Assembly (NCBI GenBank): GCA_004555735.1
Contig: SFHH01000090.1
Coordinates: forward strand, 1-8,434
DNA: 8,434 nt
Reading direction: 5' to 3'
DNA from: Acidaminococcus fermentans
GTDB taxonomy: Bacteria > Bacillota_C > Negativicutes > Acidaminococcales > Acidaminococcaceae
Made by a program: the position numbers and the translations under genes. Numbering within the stretch: the first letter of the stretch is position 1; each line of letters begins with the position of its first letter. The notes beneath the pieces are model-generated. The model was not told where the DNA came from. It searched no databases and saw nothing but the letters and a program-made list of their open reading frames with translations. Below, in pieces: positions 1 to 5,753 of the stretch.

Positions 1-13
1 TATTGGTCCGCAT
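1..13 (-). CDS. 5' end of an unidentified gene, cut by the window edge
   Basis: On the minus strand an ATG at 13-11 is followed by codons for Arg, Thr and Asn before the window ends. A strong Shine-Dalgarno (AAAGGGGG) sits 6 nt upstream of this ATG, which is the main reason to believe it is a real start. It lies 45 bp after the stop of the GntR-family regulator gene with no visible terminator, so the two genes are probably co-transcribed. The product cannot be guessed from four codons. FCD-type regulators are often encoded beside the transport or catabolic genes they control, so this may be a target gene, but that is inference. Confidence 0.5.
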
Positions 14-58
14 ATGATTCCCCCTTTCCAACGCCTGGATTTCTTGCACGTAACTTTC

Positions 59-739
59 CTATTTGTTACCCTGGGAAATAAGGACGACGCGTTTCGCCGT
101 CGTATCCAGATGCTGCAACACAGCTTCCACACAAGCAACCCGATCTCGGGATTTCAAAGCCTGCAAGATGCGGTGATGAGCGACCCTTGCATCTTCGATG
201 ATTTCTTCATGCTCAAACAACTTCCACAGCAATTCTGTCCGCATATTTTCCAACAATTTGCTGATTTGCAGCAGCATGGGATTTTTCGTCAGTTCTAGCA
301 AATAAGCATGGAATTGTTTATCAGCTTCCACATACTCTTTTTCGGGGTGTTTCTCATCGAATACCGATACCAGCCTGTTCAGGACGGCAAAATCTTCCTC
401 ACTGACCTTGTCATAGATGGTAAGGATATTCCCTACTTCGATGACTCTCCGCAGTTCCAAAAACGGCAGTCGATTCTCTTGGCTTGGAAAAAAGCCAAGG
501 AACTCTGAAAAATTCTGAGCACAATGATCGACCACAAAAGTCCCTTCTCCTTGACGGGACTCGATCACTCCGTAAGCCGCCAGGATTTTCATACCTTCCC
601 GCAGAGAAGAACGGCCAACGCCCAGTTCTTTGGCCATATCGGCTTCTTTGGGGAGCCTGTCTCCCACATGCAGTTTTCCCGTATGAAGGGCGTCTTTCAC
701 GGAGTTTACGACGATATCTGTAGCATTGACTCTAATCAT
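59..739 (-). CDS. GntR-family transcriptional regulator, FadR/FCD subfamily
   Basis: This 226-residue protein has the two-domain layout of FCD-type GntR regulators. The N-terminal winged helix-turn-helix spans about residues 5-70, with the family signatures L-P-K-E (29-32), the R-S-S-L-R-E recognition-helix motif (43-48) and the wing motif R-Q-G-E-G-T-F (62-68). The C-terminal all-helical FCD effector domain spans about 90-220. It carries the usual metal-binding set: Asp140 and His144 in a D-x3-H motif, His189, and His210. Family members bind small carboxylates, sugar acids or amino acids, often with a bound metal, and the effector here is unknown. The start at 739 has a Shine-Dalgarno AAAGAGGT 6 nt upstream. 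A consensus promoter lies at 869-897, and an inverted repeat just downstream of the predicted start site suggests autoregulation. It is divergent from glsA and is followed at 45 bp by another gene in the same direction. Confidence 0.93.
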   Translation of the reverse strand: MIRVNATDIVVNSVKDALHTGKLHVGDRLPKEADMAKELGVGRSSLREGMKILAAYGVIESRQGEGTFVVDHCAQNFSEFLGFFPSQENRLPFLELRRVIEVGNILTIYDKVSEEDFAVLNRLVSVFDEKHPEKEYVEADKQFHAYLLELTKNPMLLQISKLLENMRTELLWKLFEHEEIIEDARVAHHRILQALKSRDRVACVEAVLQHLDTTAKRVVLISQGNK

Positions 740-836
740 ATGGACCTCTTTCTGCCTTGATGCGATGCGCTGGTGATGATCTTAGTTCATTTTCATATTC
801 AACAATCTAAGTGTTGCTTTTCTGCGGTCGCCTCTT

Positions 837-852
837 AGACATCTGATTGTCT
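837..852. promoter_or_regulatory. Inverted repeat, candidate operator in the gntR/glsA gap
   Basis: AGACA-N6-TGTCT is a 16-bp inverted repeat. It lies about 10-25 bp downstream of the predicted gntR transcription start and overlaps the -35 hexamer of the plus-strand promoter candidate at 847-876. The flanks add a second imperfect pairing (ACATC at 839-843 with GATGT at 853-857) and a direct repeat of TCTGAT. The position suits autoregulation by the GntR protein and possible control of glsA. The regulator that binds it is inferred from location only. Confidence 0.4.
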
Positions 853-876
853 GATGTATTACGGCTTTAGTATAAT
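847..876 (+). promoter_or_regulatory. Distal divergent promoter candidate toward glsA
   Basis: TTGTCT (847-852), an 18-bp spacer and a perfect TATAAT (871-876) read on the plus strand. The -35 is imperfect. The -10 shares bases with the -10 of the minus-strand gntR promoter, so the two would compete for polymerase. It would give glsA a leader of nearly 190 nt. The palindrome-like TATAAT may owe part of its match to the opposing promoter, so I treat this as a candidate. Confidence 0.35.
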
Positions 877-897
877 AAACCGAATTGGGGATGTCAA
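869..897 (-). promoter_or_regulatory. Sigma-70 type promoter for the GntR regulator gene
   Basis: Read on the minus strand, TTGACA (897-892) is followed by a 17-bp spacer and TATACT (874-869). The -35 matches consensus perfectly and the -10 differs at one base. Transcription should start near 862, giving an untranslated leader of about 120 nt before the regulator's ATG. Its -10 overlaps a plus-strand TATAAT (871-876). Confidence 0.75.
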
Positions 898-932
898 TAC
901 TGAATTTCCAGAAAATTTGGTGTTCATTCCAT

Positions 933-951
933 ATTCTCTCCGGAAGAGAAT
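933..951. promoter_or_regulatory. 7-bp inverted repeat upstream of glsA
   Basis: ATTCTCT-CCGGA-AGAGAAT is a perfect 7-bp inverted repeat with a 5-bp centre. It sits between the distal and proximal glsA promoter candidates. No T-run follows, so it is not an obvious terminator. It could be a dimeric regulator's operator or a small RNA hairpin in the long leader. Confidence 0.35.
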
Positions 952-1000
952 CTCTTCTCCTCCCGCCTGCCAAATCTATCTGTTTCCCCTCCCTTCTATA

Positions 1001-1009
1001 TGCTATAAT
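1001..1009 (+). promoter_or_regulatory. Extended -10 promoter for glsA
   Basis: TGCTATAAT combines a perfect TATAAT (1004-1009) with the TG of an extended -10 element. The -35 region (around 981-986, TGTTTC) is poor, as is common for extended -10 promoters. Transcription would start near 1016, about 57 nt before the glsA ATG. Confidence 0.6.
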
Positions 1010-1072
1010 GAATTGATAGATAATTTACACAATACTGTATCGGACAATAGAAACACCAAGGGGGATGAAAGC

Positions 1073-2014
1073 ATGGTTATGGACAAGGAAGAGATCCAGG
1101 CGATCCTGGAAAAAGCACTGGCTGAAGGAAGGAATGTATTATACGAAGGCAGGGTGGCCAGCTACATCCCGGAACTGGCCAAGGCCAACTCCGGAAATCT
1201 GGGAGTCTGCCTCATGCGCAAGGACGGCAGCACGTACTGTGCCGGGGACTATGATATCCCCTTTACCATGCAGAGCATCTCCAAGACATTTTCCCTGATC
1301 CTGGCTCTCCAGACCGCCGGGTATGACAAAGTGTTCAGCAAGATCGGCATGGAACCTACCGGTGACCGTTTCGACAGTATCCTCCAGCTGGAACTGAAAG
1401 ACTGGCGTCCCTTCAACCCTATGATCAATGCGGGGGCCATCGTGACGGCCAGCTGCATCGAAACACCGGACCCTTACCAATCTTTCCTGGAGCTGGTCCG
1501 GACCCTGTGCGGGAATCCCCGGATCGGGCTCAATGAGTCAGTCTACCGCTCGGAGAAAAAGACAGGGACCCGGAACCGTTCCATCGCCTACCTGCTGAAA
1601 AGCGACAATGTGCTGGATGGAGAACCGGAAGAGGTCCTGGATGTGTATTTCCGGATGTGCTCCGTCATGGTGACGGCCCGGGATCTGGCCCATTACGGGA
1701 TGGTCCTGTCCAAACACGGGGTGGATCCCCAGACCGGAAAACAGCTGGTGGATTCCACCATCGTCCGGATTGTCACTACCTTGATGATGCTCTGCGGTAT
1801 GTATGATGAATCAGGAGAATATGCGGTGAAGATCGGTCTGCCCAGCAAAAGCGGTGTGGGTGGCGGCATCTGTGCCATCGCCCGGCATGGCATCGGCATC
1901 GGCACCTTTGGTCCCATGCTGAACAAAAAAGGGAACAGTGTGGGTGGGGAACGGATCCTCCGGGTCCTGTCCGAATCCCTGGGGCTCCATGTGTTCGATA
2001 CGAAGGAATTTTAA
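1073..2014 (+). CDS. glsA: Glutaminase (glutamine to glutamate plus ammonia)
   Basis: This 313-residue cytosolic enzyme belongs to the beta-lactamase-like serine glutaminase family, whose members are about 300-330 residues long. The key residues are present: the S-I-S-K motif with nucleophile Ser68 and general base Lys71, Asn119 in M-I-N-A-G-A-I, Glu161, Asn168, Tyr192 in the Y-F-R-M-C-S-V block, Tyr244, and Val262 within S-G-V-G-G-G. It hydrolyses L-glutamine to L-glutamate and ammonium. The reading frame is open from 854, but the start at 1073 is chosen because AAGGGGG lies 8 nt before it; the next in-frame ATG at 1079 would be too far from that site. It is divergent from the GntR regulator, so regulation by that protein is possible but unproven. 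A strong hairpin terminator begins immediately at its stop codon. In an amino-acid fermenter it would feed glutamate catabolism, which is inference. Confidence 0.95.
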   Translation: MVMDKEEIQAILEKALAEGRNVLYEGRVASYIPELAKANSGNLGVCLMRKDGSTYCAGDYDIPFTMQSISKTFSLILALQTAGYDKVFSKIGMEPTGDRFDSILQLELKDWRPFNPMINAGAIVTASCIETPDPYQSFLELVRTLCGNPRIGLNESVYRSEKKTGTRNRSIAYLLKSDNVLDGEPEEVLDVYFRMCSVMVTARDLAHYGMVLSKHGVDPQTGKQLVDSTIVRIVTTLMMLCGMYDESGEYAVKIGLPSKSGVGGGICAIARHGIGIGTFGPMLNKKGNSVGGERILRVLSESLGLHVFDTKEF

Positions 2015-2058
2015 GAGGGGGGACTGTTGCTCATGCAACAGTCCCCCCTCTTATTTTT
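2013..2058 (+). terminator. Perfect-stem intrinsic terminator shared by glsA and serA
   Basis: Arms at 2013-2030 and 2035-2052 form an uninterrupted 18-bp stem with a TCAT loop, followed on the plus strand by ATTTTT. The left arm begins within the glsA stop codon, and the serA stop codon (2059-2057) lies in the T-run. On the minus strand the arm is followed by AAAATT, a weaker tract, so termination should be strongest for glsA but may also work for serA. Confidence 0.92.
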
Positions 2059-3646
2059 ACAGCGTCACGAAATCGGCGCTCTGAATTCCGTCCAGGCCGG
2101 CGATCATCTGCAGGGTCGCCTTTTCCACCGGGCTGTCCACGGTCATGATCATCATGGCATTGCCGGTCTTCGGCTTCCGGGCCACCTGCATGTTGGCAAT
2201 GTTCACATGGGCAGCCCCCAAGAGAGTCCCCATCTGGCCGATCATCCCAGGCTTGTCGTCGTTCTTGGCCAGGATCATATAGCGTTCCGGCACCAAATCA
2301 TAATGATATCCCTGGACTTCCGTGATATGGGGCGTTTCATCCGGTGCCACCATCCCGGCCGCCGTGAATTCCTTATTGCCGCTATAGAATTTCACCGCTA
2401 CCCGGTTCAACCGGTTCTCCCCGTTCATTTTTCCTTCTACCACGGCTACTCCCCGGGTTTCCGCAGCCAGTTCCGCATTAACCATGTTGACCCGTTCCTT
2501 CAGGATGGGATCGAACAGGCCCTTCAGGATGCTCCGGGTGATCAGGGTCGTTTCCAGGTTGGCGGCCGGACCTTCGTAGACCACTTCTACTTTGTCCACG
2601 GGATCCTTTTCCATCTGGTAGTACAGCTTGCCCAGGCATTCACCCAGCTGCAGATACCCCAGCATCCCTTCCAGTTCCTGGGGATGGAGTGCGGGCAGGT
2701 TCACTGCATTGGGGACCATCTGTCCCTTCAGCACGTTCACCACTTCCTGGGCAATGGAAATCCCCACTTTATCCTGGGCTTCCGCCGTATCGGCTCCCAG
2801 ATGGGGAGTCAGGACACACTGATCCAGACCGATCAGCGGGGAAATCGGTTTCGGTTCATCCACCAGCACATCCAACCCGATGCTGGCCACCTGGCCTTCT
2901 TTGATGGCGTCAGCCACAGCCTGTTCATTGTAAAGGCCACCCCGGGCGCAGTTCACCAGCCGTACACCCCGTTTGCATTTCTTCAGTTCTTCCTTCCCGA
3001 TCATATTGATGGTTTCTTCGGTCTTAGGAGTATGGATGGTGATCACATCTGCTTTGGCCAGCAGTTCATCCAGGGTTTCGCATTTTTCTACGCCCAGCCG
3101 TTTGAACCGGGCATCAGGGATATAGGGATCATACGCAATGACCTTCATCTCAAAAGCCTGCATCCGTTTGGTCACCAGGGTGCCGATCCTGCCCAGTCCG
3201 ATGATGCCCAGGGTCTTGTGGTACAGTTCCACGCCCTTCAGATTCTTCCGGTCCCACACCCGGCTTTCAATCATCTTCTGGGCCCGTACCGTATTCCGGC
3301 AGGAAGCCAGCATCAGACCGATGGTATGTTCCGCTGCAGAGATTACGTTGGCTTCCGGGGTATTCACCACGATGATTCCCCGTTTGGTGGCCCCATCGAT
3401 ATCGATGTTGTCCACCCCGTTGCCGGCACGGCCTACCACCTTCAGATTCTTGGCGGCCTTATAGAATTCTTCGTTGACTTTGGTGACGCTGCGTACAATG
3501 ATGGCATCATAATCCCCTACGATTTTCAGCAGTTCTTCCCGGGGGATATCGAACTTTACATCCACTTCCAGATCCGGCTGGGCTTTCAGCATTTCTACGC
3601 CTTTGTCCGAAATCCGTTCCACCACGATGACTTTTTTCTTATCCAT
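2057..3646 (-). CDS. serA: D-3-phosphoglycerate dehydrogenase, long ACT-domain form
   Basis: This 529-residue enzyme oxidises 3-phosphoglycerate to 3-phosphohydroxypyruvate with NAD, the first committed step of serine synthesis. The N-terminal two-part dehydrogenase core covers about residues 1-315. It shows the Rossmann motif G-L-G-R-I-G (150-155) with Asp173 for NAD, and the catalytic trio Arg235 (C-A-R-G-G), Glu264 (D-E-P) and His282 (T-P-H-L-G). An allosteric substrate-binding type region (about 320-445) and a C-terminal ACT domain (about 455-529) follow, as in the roughly 525-residue bacterial form. ACT domains usually bind serine for feedback inhibition. The start at 3646 is preceded by AAGGAGAG about 8 nt upstream. 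Expression should be set by the serine T-box leader and the promoter at 3961-3989. It converges on glsA and lies downstream of rmuC on the same strand. Confidence 0.97.
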   Translation of the reverse strand: MDKKKVIVVERISDKGVEMLKAQPDLEVDVKFDIPREELLKIVGDYDAIIVRSVTKVNEEFYKAAKNLKVVGRAGNGVDNIDIDGATKRGIIVVNTPEANVISAAEHTIGLMLASCRNTVRAQKMIESRVWDRKNLKGVELYHKTLGIIGLGRIGTLVTKRMQAFEMKVIAYDPYIPDARFKRLGVEKCETLDELLAKADVITIHTPKTEETINMIGKEELKKCKRGVRLVNCARGGLYNEQAVADAIKEGQVASIGLDVLVDEPKPISPLIGLDQCVLTPHLGADTAEAQDKVGISIAQEVVNVLKGQMVPNAVNLPALHPQELEGMLGYLQLGECLGKLYYQMEKDPVDKVEVVYEGPAANLETTLITRSILKGLFDPILKERVNMVNAELAAETRGVAVVEGKMNGENRLNRVAVKFYSGNKEFTAAGMVAPDETPHITEVQGYHYDLVPERYMILAKNDDKPGMIGQMGTLLGAAHVNIANMQVARKPKTGNAMMIMTVDSPVEKATLQMIAGLDGIQSADFVTL

Positions 3647-3678
3647 GTTTTTTCTCTCCTTGTTTTCCGCCGAAAGGC

Positions 3679-3731
3679 AAAATAAAAACTCCCGTGCCTG
3701 ACCCCCTAAACGGGTATGTCAAGGACGGGAG
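3679..3731 (-). terminator. T-box conditional terminator
   Basis: On the minus strand the arms at 3731-3718 and 3702-3689 form a stem of about 14 bp. It has seven perfect outer pairs (CTCCCGT with ACGGGAG), then one C-C mismatch and a G-U pair, then TGAC with GTCA. TTTTTATTTT (3688-3679) follows. The 5' arm includes the bases needed for the antiterminator, so the two structures exclude each other. Confidence 0.92.
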
Positions 3732-3954
3732 AACCTCTCACGTGGTGCCACCTTATTTCGCTGCAGCGCAGCCTCATTTCCAGGATAACGGCTTGGCCGG
3801 ATGGGTTGCTGCCCCCATCGTCTCAGGAGTGGATTCCACAGGACCTTCCGCTGCTTCCCACAACCAGCAGCTCTCTGTCTGAAAAGGCCTTATGTACTTG
3901 GTTCCTTCATGGACATTTTCTTCAGTATATCAATTTAGGCAGTTCAAGCACTTG
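3679..3954 (-). promoter_or_regulatory. Serine-specific T-box riboswitch leader of serA
   Basis: The leader RNA runs from the predicted start near 3954 to the terminator T-tract. Stem I (about 3914-3820) closes with GUC/GAC and AGGA/UCCU. It contains the AGUA element and a distal arm GCUGC/GCAGC, and presents GGAA followed by UCC (3833-3831), a serine codon, in the specifier position. The T-box motif AAGGUGGCACCACG spans 3754-3741. Its UGGC can pair with a tRNA 3' end whose discriminator base is G, as in tRNA-Ser. The antiterminator forms from AAGG with CCUU and ACG with CGU, leaving a UGGCACC bulge. The sequence CGTCCTT is shared with the terminator stem. Uncharged tRNA-Ser is therefore expected to switch serA on. 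Confidence 0.95.
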
Positions 3955-3960
3955 CTTACG

Positions 3961-3989
3961 ATTTTAGTCATTATCCCCACTGTTGTCAA
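3961..3989 (-). promoter_or_regulatory. serA T-box promoter inside the rmuC 3' end
   Basis: On the minus strand, TTGACA (3989-3984), a 17-bp spacer and TAAAAT (3966-3961) make a near-consensus sigma-70 promoter. The -35 encodes part of the last rmuC codons and the -10 begins with the rmuC stop codon TAA. The predicted transcription start is near 3954, just before T-box Stem I. Confidence 0.82.
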
Positions 3990-4947
3990 GAGCTTTCGTA
4001 AATTTTTCTGCCCGGTCCAAATGTTTTTTCAGGATCCGCGTACGGTCTCCTACGGACTCCATGGCAGACTGGGCTTCTGCCAGCTTCTTTTCTGCCCGTT
4101 CCACGGCGGTCTCGAAAGCTCCCAAGTCCGTGTTGATCTGGGCCACCAGCCGCCAGATCTGGCTGGTCTGTTTCTGGACCACCAGGGTGCGGAAGCCCAT
4201 CTGGAGGCTGTTCACCACTGCGGCCAGGGTAGTCGGTCCCACCAATGTCACCCGATATTTCCGCTGGATTTCACTAAGAAGGCCGGGCCGGGACACAGCT
4301 TCTGCAAAAAGGCCCTCTAAGGGCAGATACAGCAGCCCGAAATCCGTGGAATAAGGGGGCGCGATGTATTTGTCCCGGATGTCCTTTGCCTCGCTTTTCA
4401 GCCGGATTTCCAGCTGTTTCAGGGCCAGTGTCTCAGCGTCTGCATCTCCCTCTTCCCGGGCCTGTACCAGCCGCTGGTAATCTTCCAGAGGGAATTTGGC
4501 ATCAATGGGCAGCCACACTGGATTCTCTCCGGTCCGTCCTGGCAGGCGGATGGCAAATTCCACCCGTTCCTGGCTCCGGGGACGGATGGCCACATTGGTC
4601 CCGTACTGCTCCGGAGCCAGCATATCTCCCAGCAGGTTTCCCAGCTGCATCTCTCCCCAGATCCCCCGGTTCTTCACATTGGTCAGAACCTTTTTCAGAT
4701 CCCCCACCCCCTGGGCCAGGGACTGCATGGATCCCAGCCCCCGGTTCACCATAGCCAGCCGGTCGCTGACCACACTCATGGACAGGGTCACCTTCTGATC
4801 CAGGCTGTCCCGGAGCCGGTCCGCCTCTTCCCGGGCCTGTTGGGCCCTGATTTCCTCCTGGGAACCCAAGGACCTCTGGAGCTGGATCAAGAGTACGATG
4901 AGCACAAGGAGGGCGCACAATACCGCCCCCAGCAAGATGGTTTCCAT
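3964..4947 (-). CDS. rmuC: RmuC family DNA recombination protein
   Basis: This 327-residue protein matches the RmuC family, which in E. coli limits recombination at inverted repeats and has a predicted PD-(D/E)XK nuclease-like fold. A single N-terminal membrane helix (about residues 4-23) is followed by a short charged coiled coil (about 28-60). The conserved RmuC core then shows R-G-I-W-G-E-M-Q-L (94-102), V-E-F-A-I-R-L-P-G (129-137), L-P-I-D-A-K-F-P-L-E-D-Y (146-157, with Glu130, Asp149 and Lys151 as candidate catalytic residues), a Y-S-T-D-F-G-L-L-Y-L-P block and V-G-P-T-T-L. It is shorter than the E. coli protein (about 475 residues), mainly because the coiled coil is reduced. GGCGG lies 8 nt before the start at 4947. 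Transcripts could continue into the serA T-box, as no terminator separates them. It is divergent from the TetR gene. Confidence 0.93.
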   Translation of the reverse strand: METILLGAVLCALLVLIVLLIQLQRSLGSQEEIRAQQAREEADRLRDSLDQKVTLSMSVVSDRLAMVNRGLGSMQSLAQGVGDLKKVLTNVKNRGIWGEMQLGNLLGDMLAPEQYGTNVAIRPRSQERVEFAIRLPGRTGENPVWLPIDAKFPLEDYQRLVQAREEGDADAETLALKQLEIRLKSEAKDIRDKYIAPPYSTDFGLLYLPLEGLFAEAVSRPGLLSEIQRKYRVTLVGPTTLAAVVNSLQMGFRTLVVQKQTSQIWRLVAQINTDLGAFETAVERAEKKLAEAQSAMESVGDRTRILKKHLDRAEKFTKALDNSGDND

Positions 4948-4980
4948 GACAGTTTCCGCCTTTCGTAAAAGTCTCCTACC

Positions 4981-4986
4981 ATTATA
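4981..4986 (-). promoter_or_regulatory. -10 element for rmuC
   Basis: A perfect TATAAT reads on the minus strand at 4986-4981, about 34 nt before the rmuC start codon. No good -35 is visible at the right distance (the best is TGTTCG at 5009-5004, 17 bp away), so the promoter is likely weak or needs an activator. Confidence 0.5.
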
Positions 4987-5021
4987 ACAAAAAAGAAGGT
5001 CAGCGAACAGGTGTTTTTACC

Positions 5022-5050
5022 TTTACCCTCTCTTTTTTCTGCGCTATAAT
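5022..5050 (+). promoter_or_regulatory. Promoter for the TetR-family gene
   Basis: TTTACC (5022-5027), a 17-bp spacer and a perfect TATAAT (5045-5050) read toward the TetR gene. Transcription should start near 5057, about 38 nt before the ATG, inside the inverted repeats listed separately. Confidence 0.7.
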
Positions 5051-5074
5051 TAAATTAATCACATAACTAATTAT
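5046..5074. promoter_or_regulatory. Nested inverted repeats, candidate TetR autoregulatory operator
   Basis: Two nested inverted repeats overlap the -10 and the start site of the TetR gene. The outer one pairs ATAATTA (5046-5052) with TAATTAT (5068-5074). The inner one pairs ATTAAT (5054-5059) with ACTAAT (5066-5071), with one mismatch. TetR proteins commonly repress their own promoter from such sites. Because the region is AT-rich, chance symmetry is possible. Confidence 0.4.
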
Positions 5075-5094
5075 TTGCAAAGAGGGGAAGTCTC

Positions 5095-5703
5095 ATGCAC
5101 AGACGGAATTCGGAAGAAACCATGCAGCGGCTCAGGGATGCTGGAGCGGAACTGTTCGATAAAAAAGGATATCACAATGTCTCCATCAAAGAAATCGGCC
5201 GGCTGGCCGGTTGCAACAGCGCTTTGATTTCCTACCATTTCGGCAGCAAGCAGGCTCTGTACCAGGCTATCATCGACAGCCAGCTGGACGTCCTCCACCA
5301 GTTGGAGTCAAACATCGAAAAGGAAGAAAAAACTCCCCTCCAAAAGCTGAAACAGTATCTCCACGCCATCTTAGAAAGCCAGCTGGATCCCCGGCAGCAT
5401 ATGATCATCCTGTATCAGGAACTGCTGAACCCTTCCGGCCTCCTGGATGAGGATTCCTGGCATAAATTGATCCAGATGGGCGACTATGTCCAGAGGCTGC
5501 TGATCCAGGCGGTAGAGCAAAAGGAGCTTCAGGCTCCTGTCCAAGAAAACGATTATGCCTTCGTAACCTTCATCCTGACGGCCATCACAGAAATGCTGTT
5601 CTTGGTAAAAGACCGGCCCTTGTCCCTGAACCCAGAAGGGCACCCAGCAGAAGAACTGCTGGACCGGCTGATCGGATTCGTGCTGAGGCCGCTCAAGCCG
5701 TAA
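5095..5703 (+). CDS. TetR/AcrR-family transcriptional regulator
   Basis: This 202-residue protein has the typical TetR length and layout. The N-terminal DNA-binding domain covers about residues 7-56. It contains A-G-A-E-L-F-D-K-K-G-Y (16-26), a helix-turn-helix at about 29-50, and the family ending S-Y-H-F-G-S-K-Q-A-L-Y (46-56). The remainder is a helical ligand-binding and dimerisation domain of unknown specificity. Its pattern, with a conserved-looking segment H-M-I-I-L-Y-Q-E-L, suggests the group with a CecR-like C-terminal domain, but I am not certain. The start at 5095 has AGAGGGGAAG just upstream. The gene is divergent from rmuC and convergent with the P-type ATPase gene, so its target is not obvious. 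Self-regulation through the repeats at 5046-5074 is the simplest guess. Confidence 0.92.
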   Translation: MHRRNSEETMQRLRDAGAELFDKKGYHNVSIKEIGRLAGCNSALISYHFGSKQALYQAIIDSQLDVLHQLESNIEKEEKTPLQKLKQYLHAILESQLDPRQHMIILYQELLNPSGLLDEDSWHKLIQMGDYVQRLLIQAVEQKELQAPVQENDYAFVTFILTAITEMLFLVKDRPLSLNPEGHPAEELLDRLIGFVLRPLKP

Positions 5704-5704
5704 G

Positions 5705-5753
5705 AAAGGGGCTGTGAAGAAATGAAAAATCCATTTCTTCACAGCCCCTTTTT
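5705..5753 (+). terminator. 20-bp-stem terminator shared by the TetR gene and the ATPase gene
   Basis: Arms at 5705-5724 and 5732-5751 form a perfect 20-bp stem with a 7-nt loop and a T-run (5749-5753) on the plus strand. It starts right after the TetR gene stop codon. The right arm also encodes, on the minus strand, the last Lys-Gly-Leu and the stop codon (5741-5739) of the P-type ATPase. On the minus strand the hairpin is followed only by CTTAC, so plus-strand termination is favoured. Confidence 0.9.

Noticed and set aside
854..1072. N-terminal extension of glutaminase from the first in-frame ATG at 854
   Set aside because: The extra 73 residues match nothing in the family and run over the promoters and inverted repeats; the start at 1073 has a strong, well-spaced ribosome site and gives the family's usual length.
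2027..3685. A 552-codon open frame on the plus strand opposite serA
   Set aside because: It is antisense to a clear serA with intact catalytic motifs. Its translation is rich in His, Phe and Gln, with no recognisable domain, as expected from a shadow frame.
3948..3959. Short hairpin AAGCA-AG-TGCTT as an rmuC terminator
   Set aside because: The stem is only 5 bp with a 2-nt loop and no T-run, so it is unlikely to terminate transcription.
4502..4918. A 138-codon minus-strand frame within rmuC
   Set aside because: It is an out-of-frame Gly/Pro-rich shadow of rmuC, with no ribosome site or domain.
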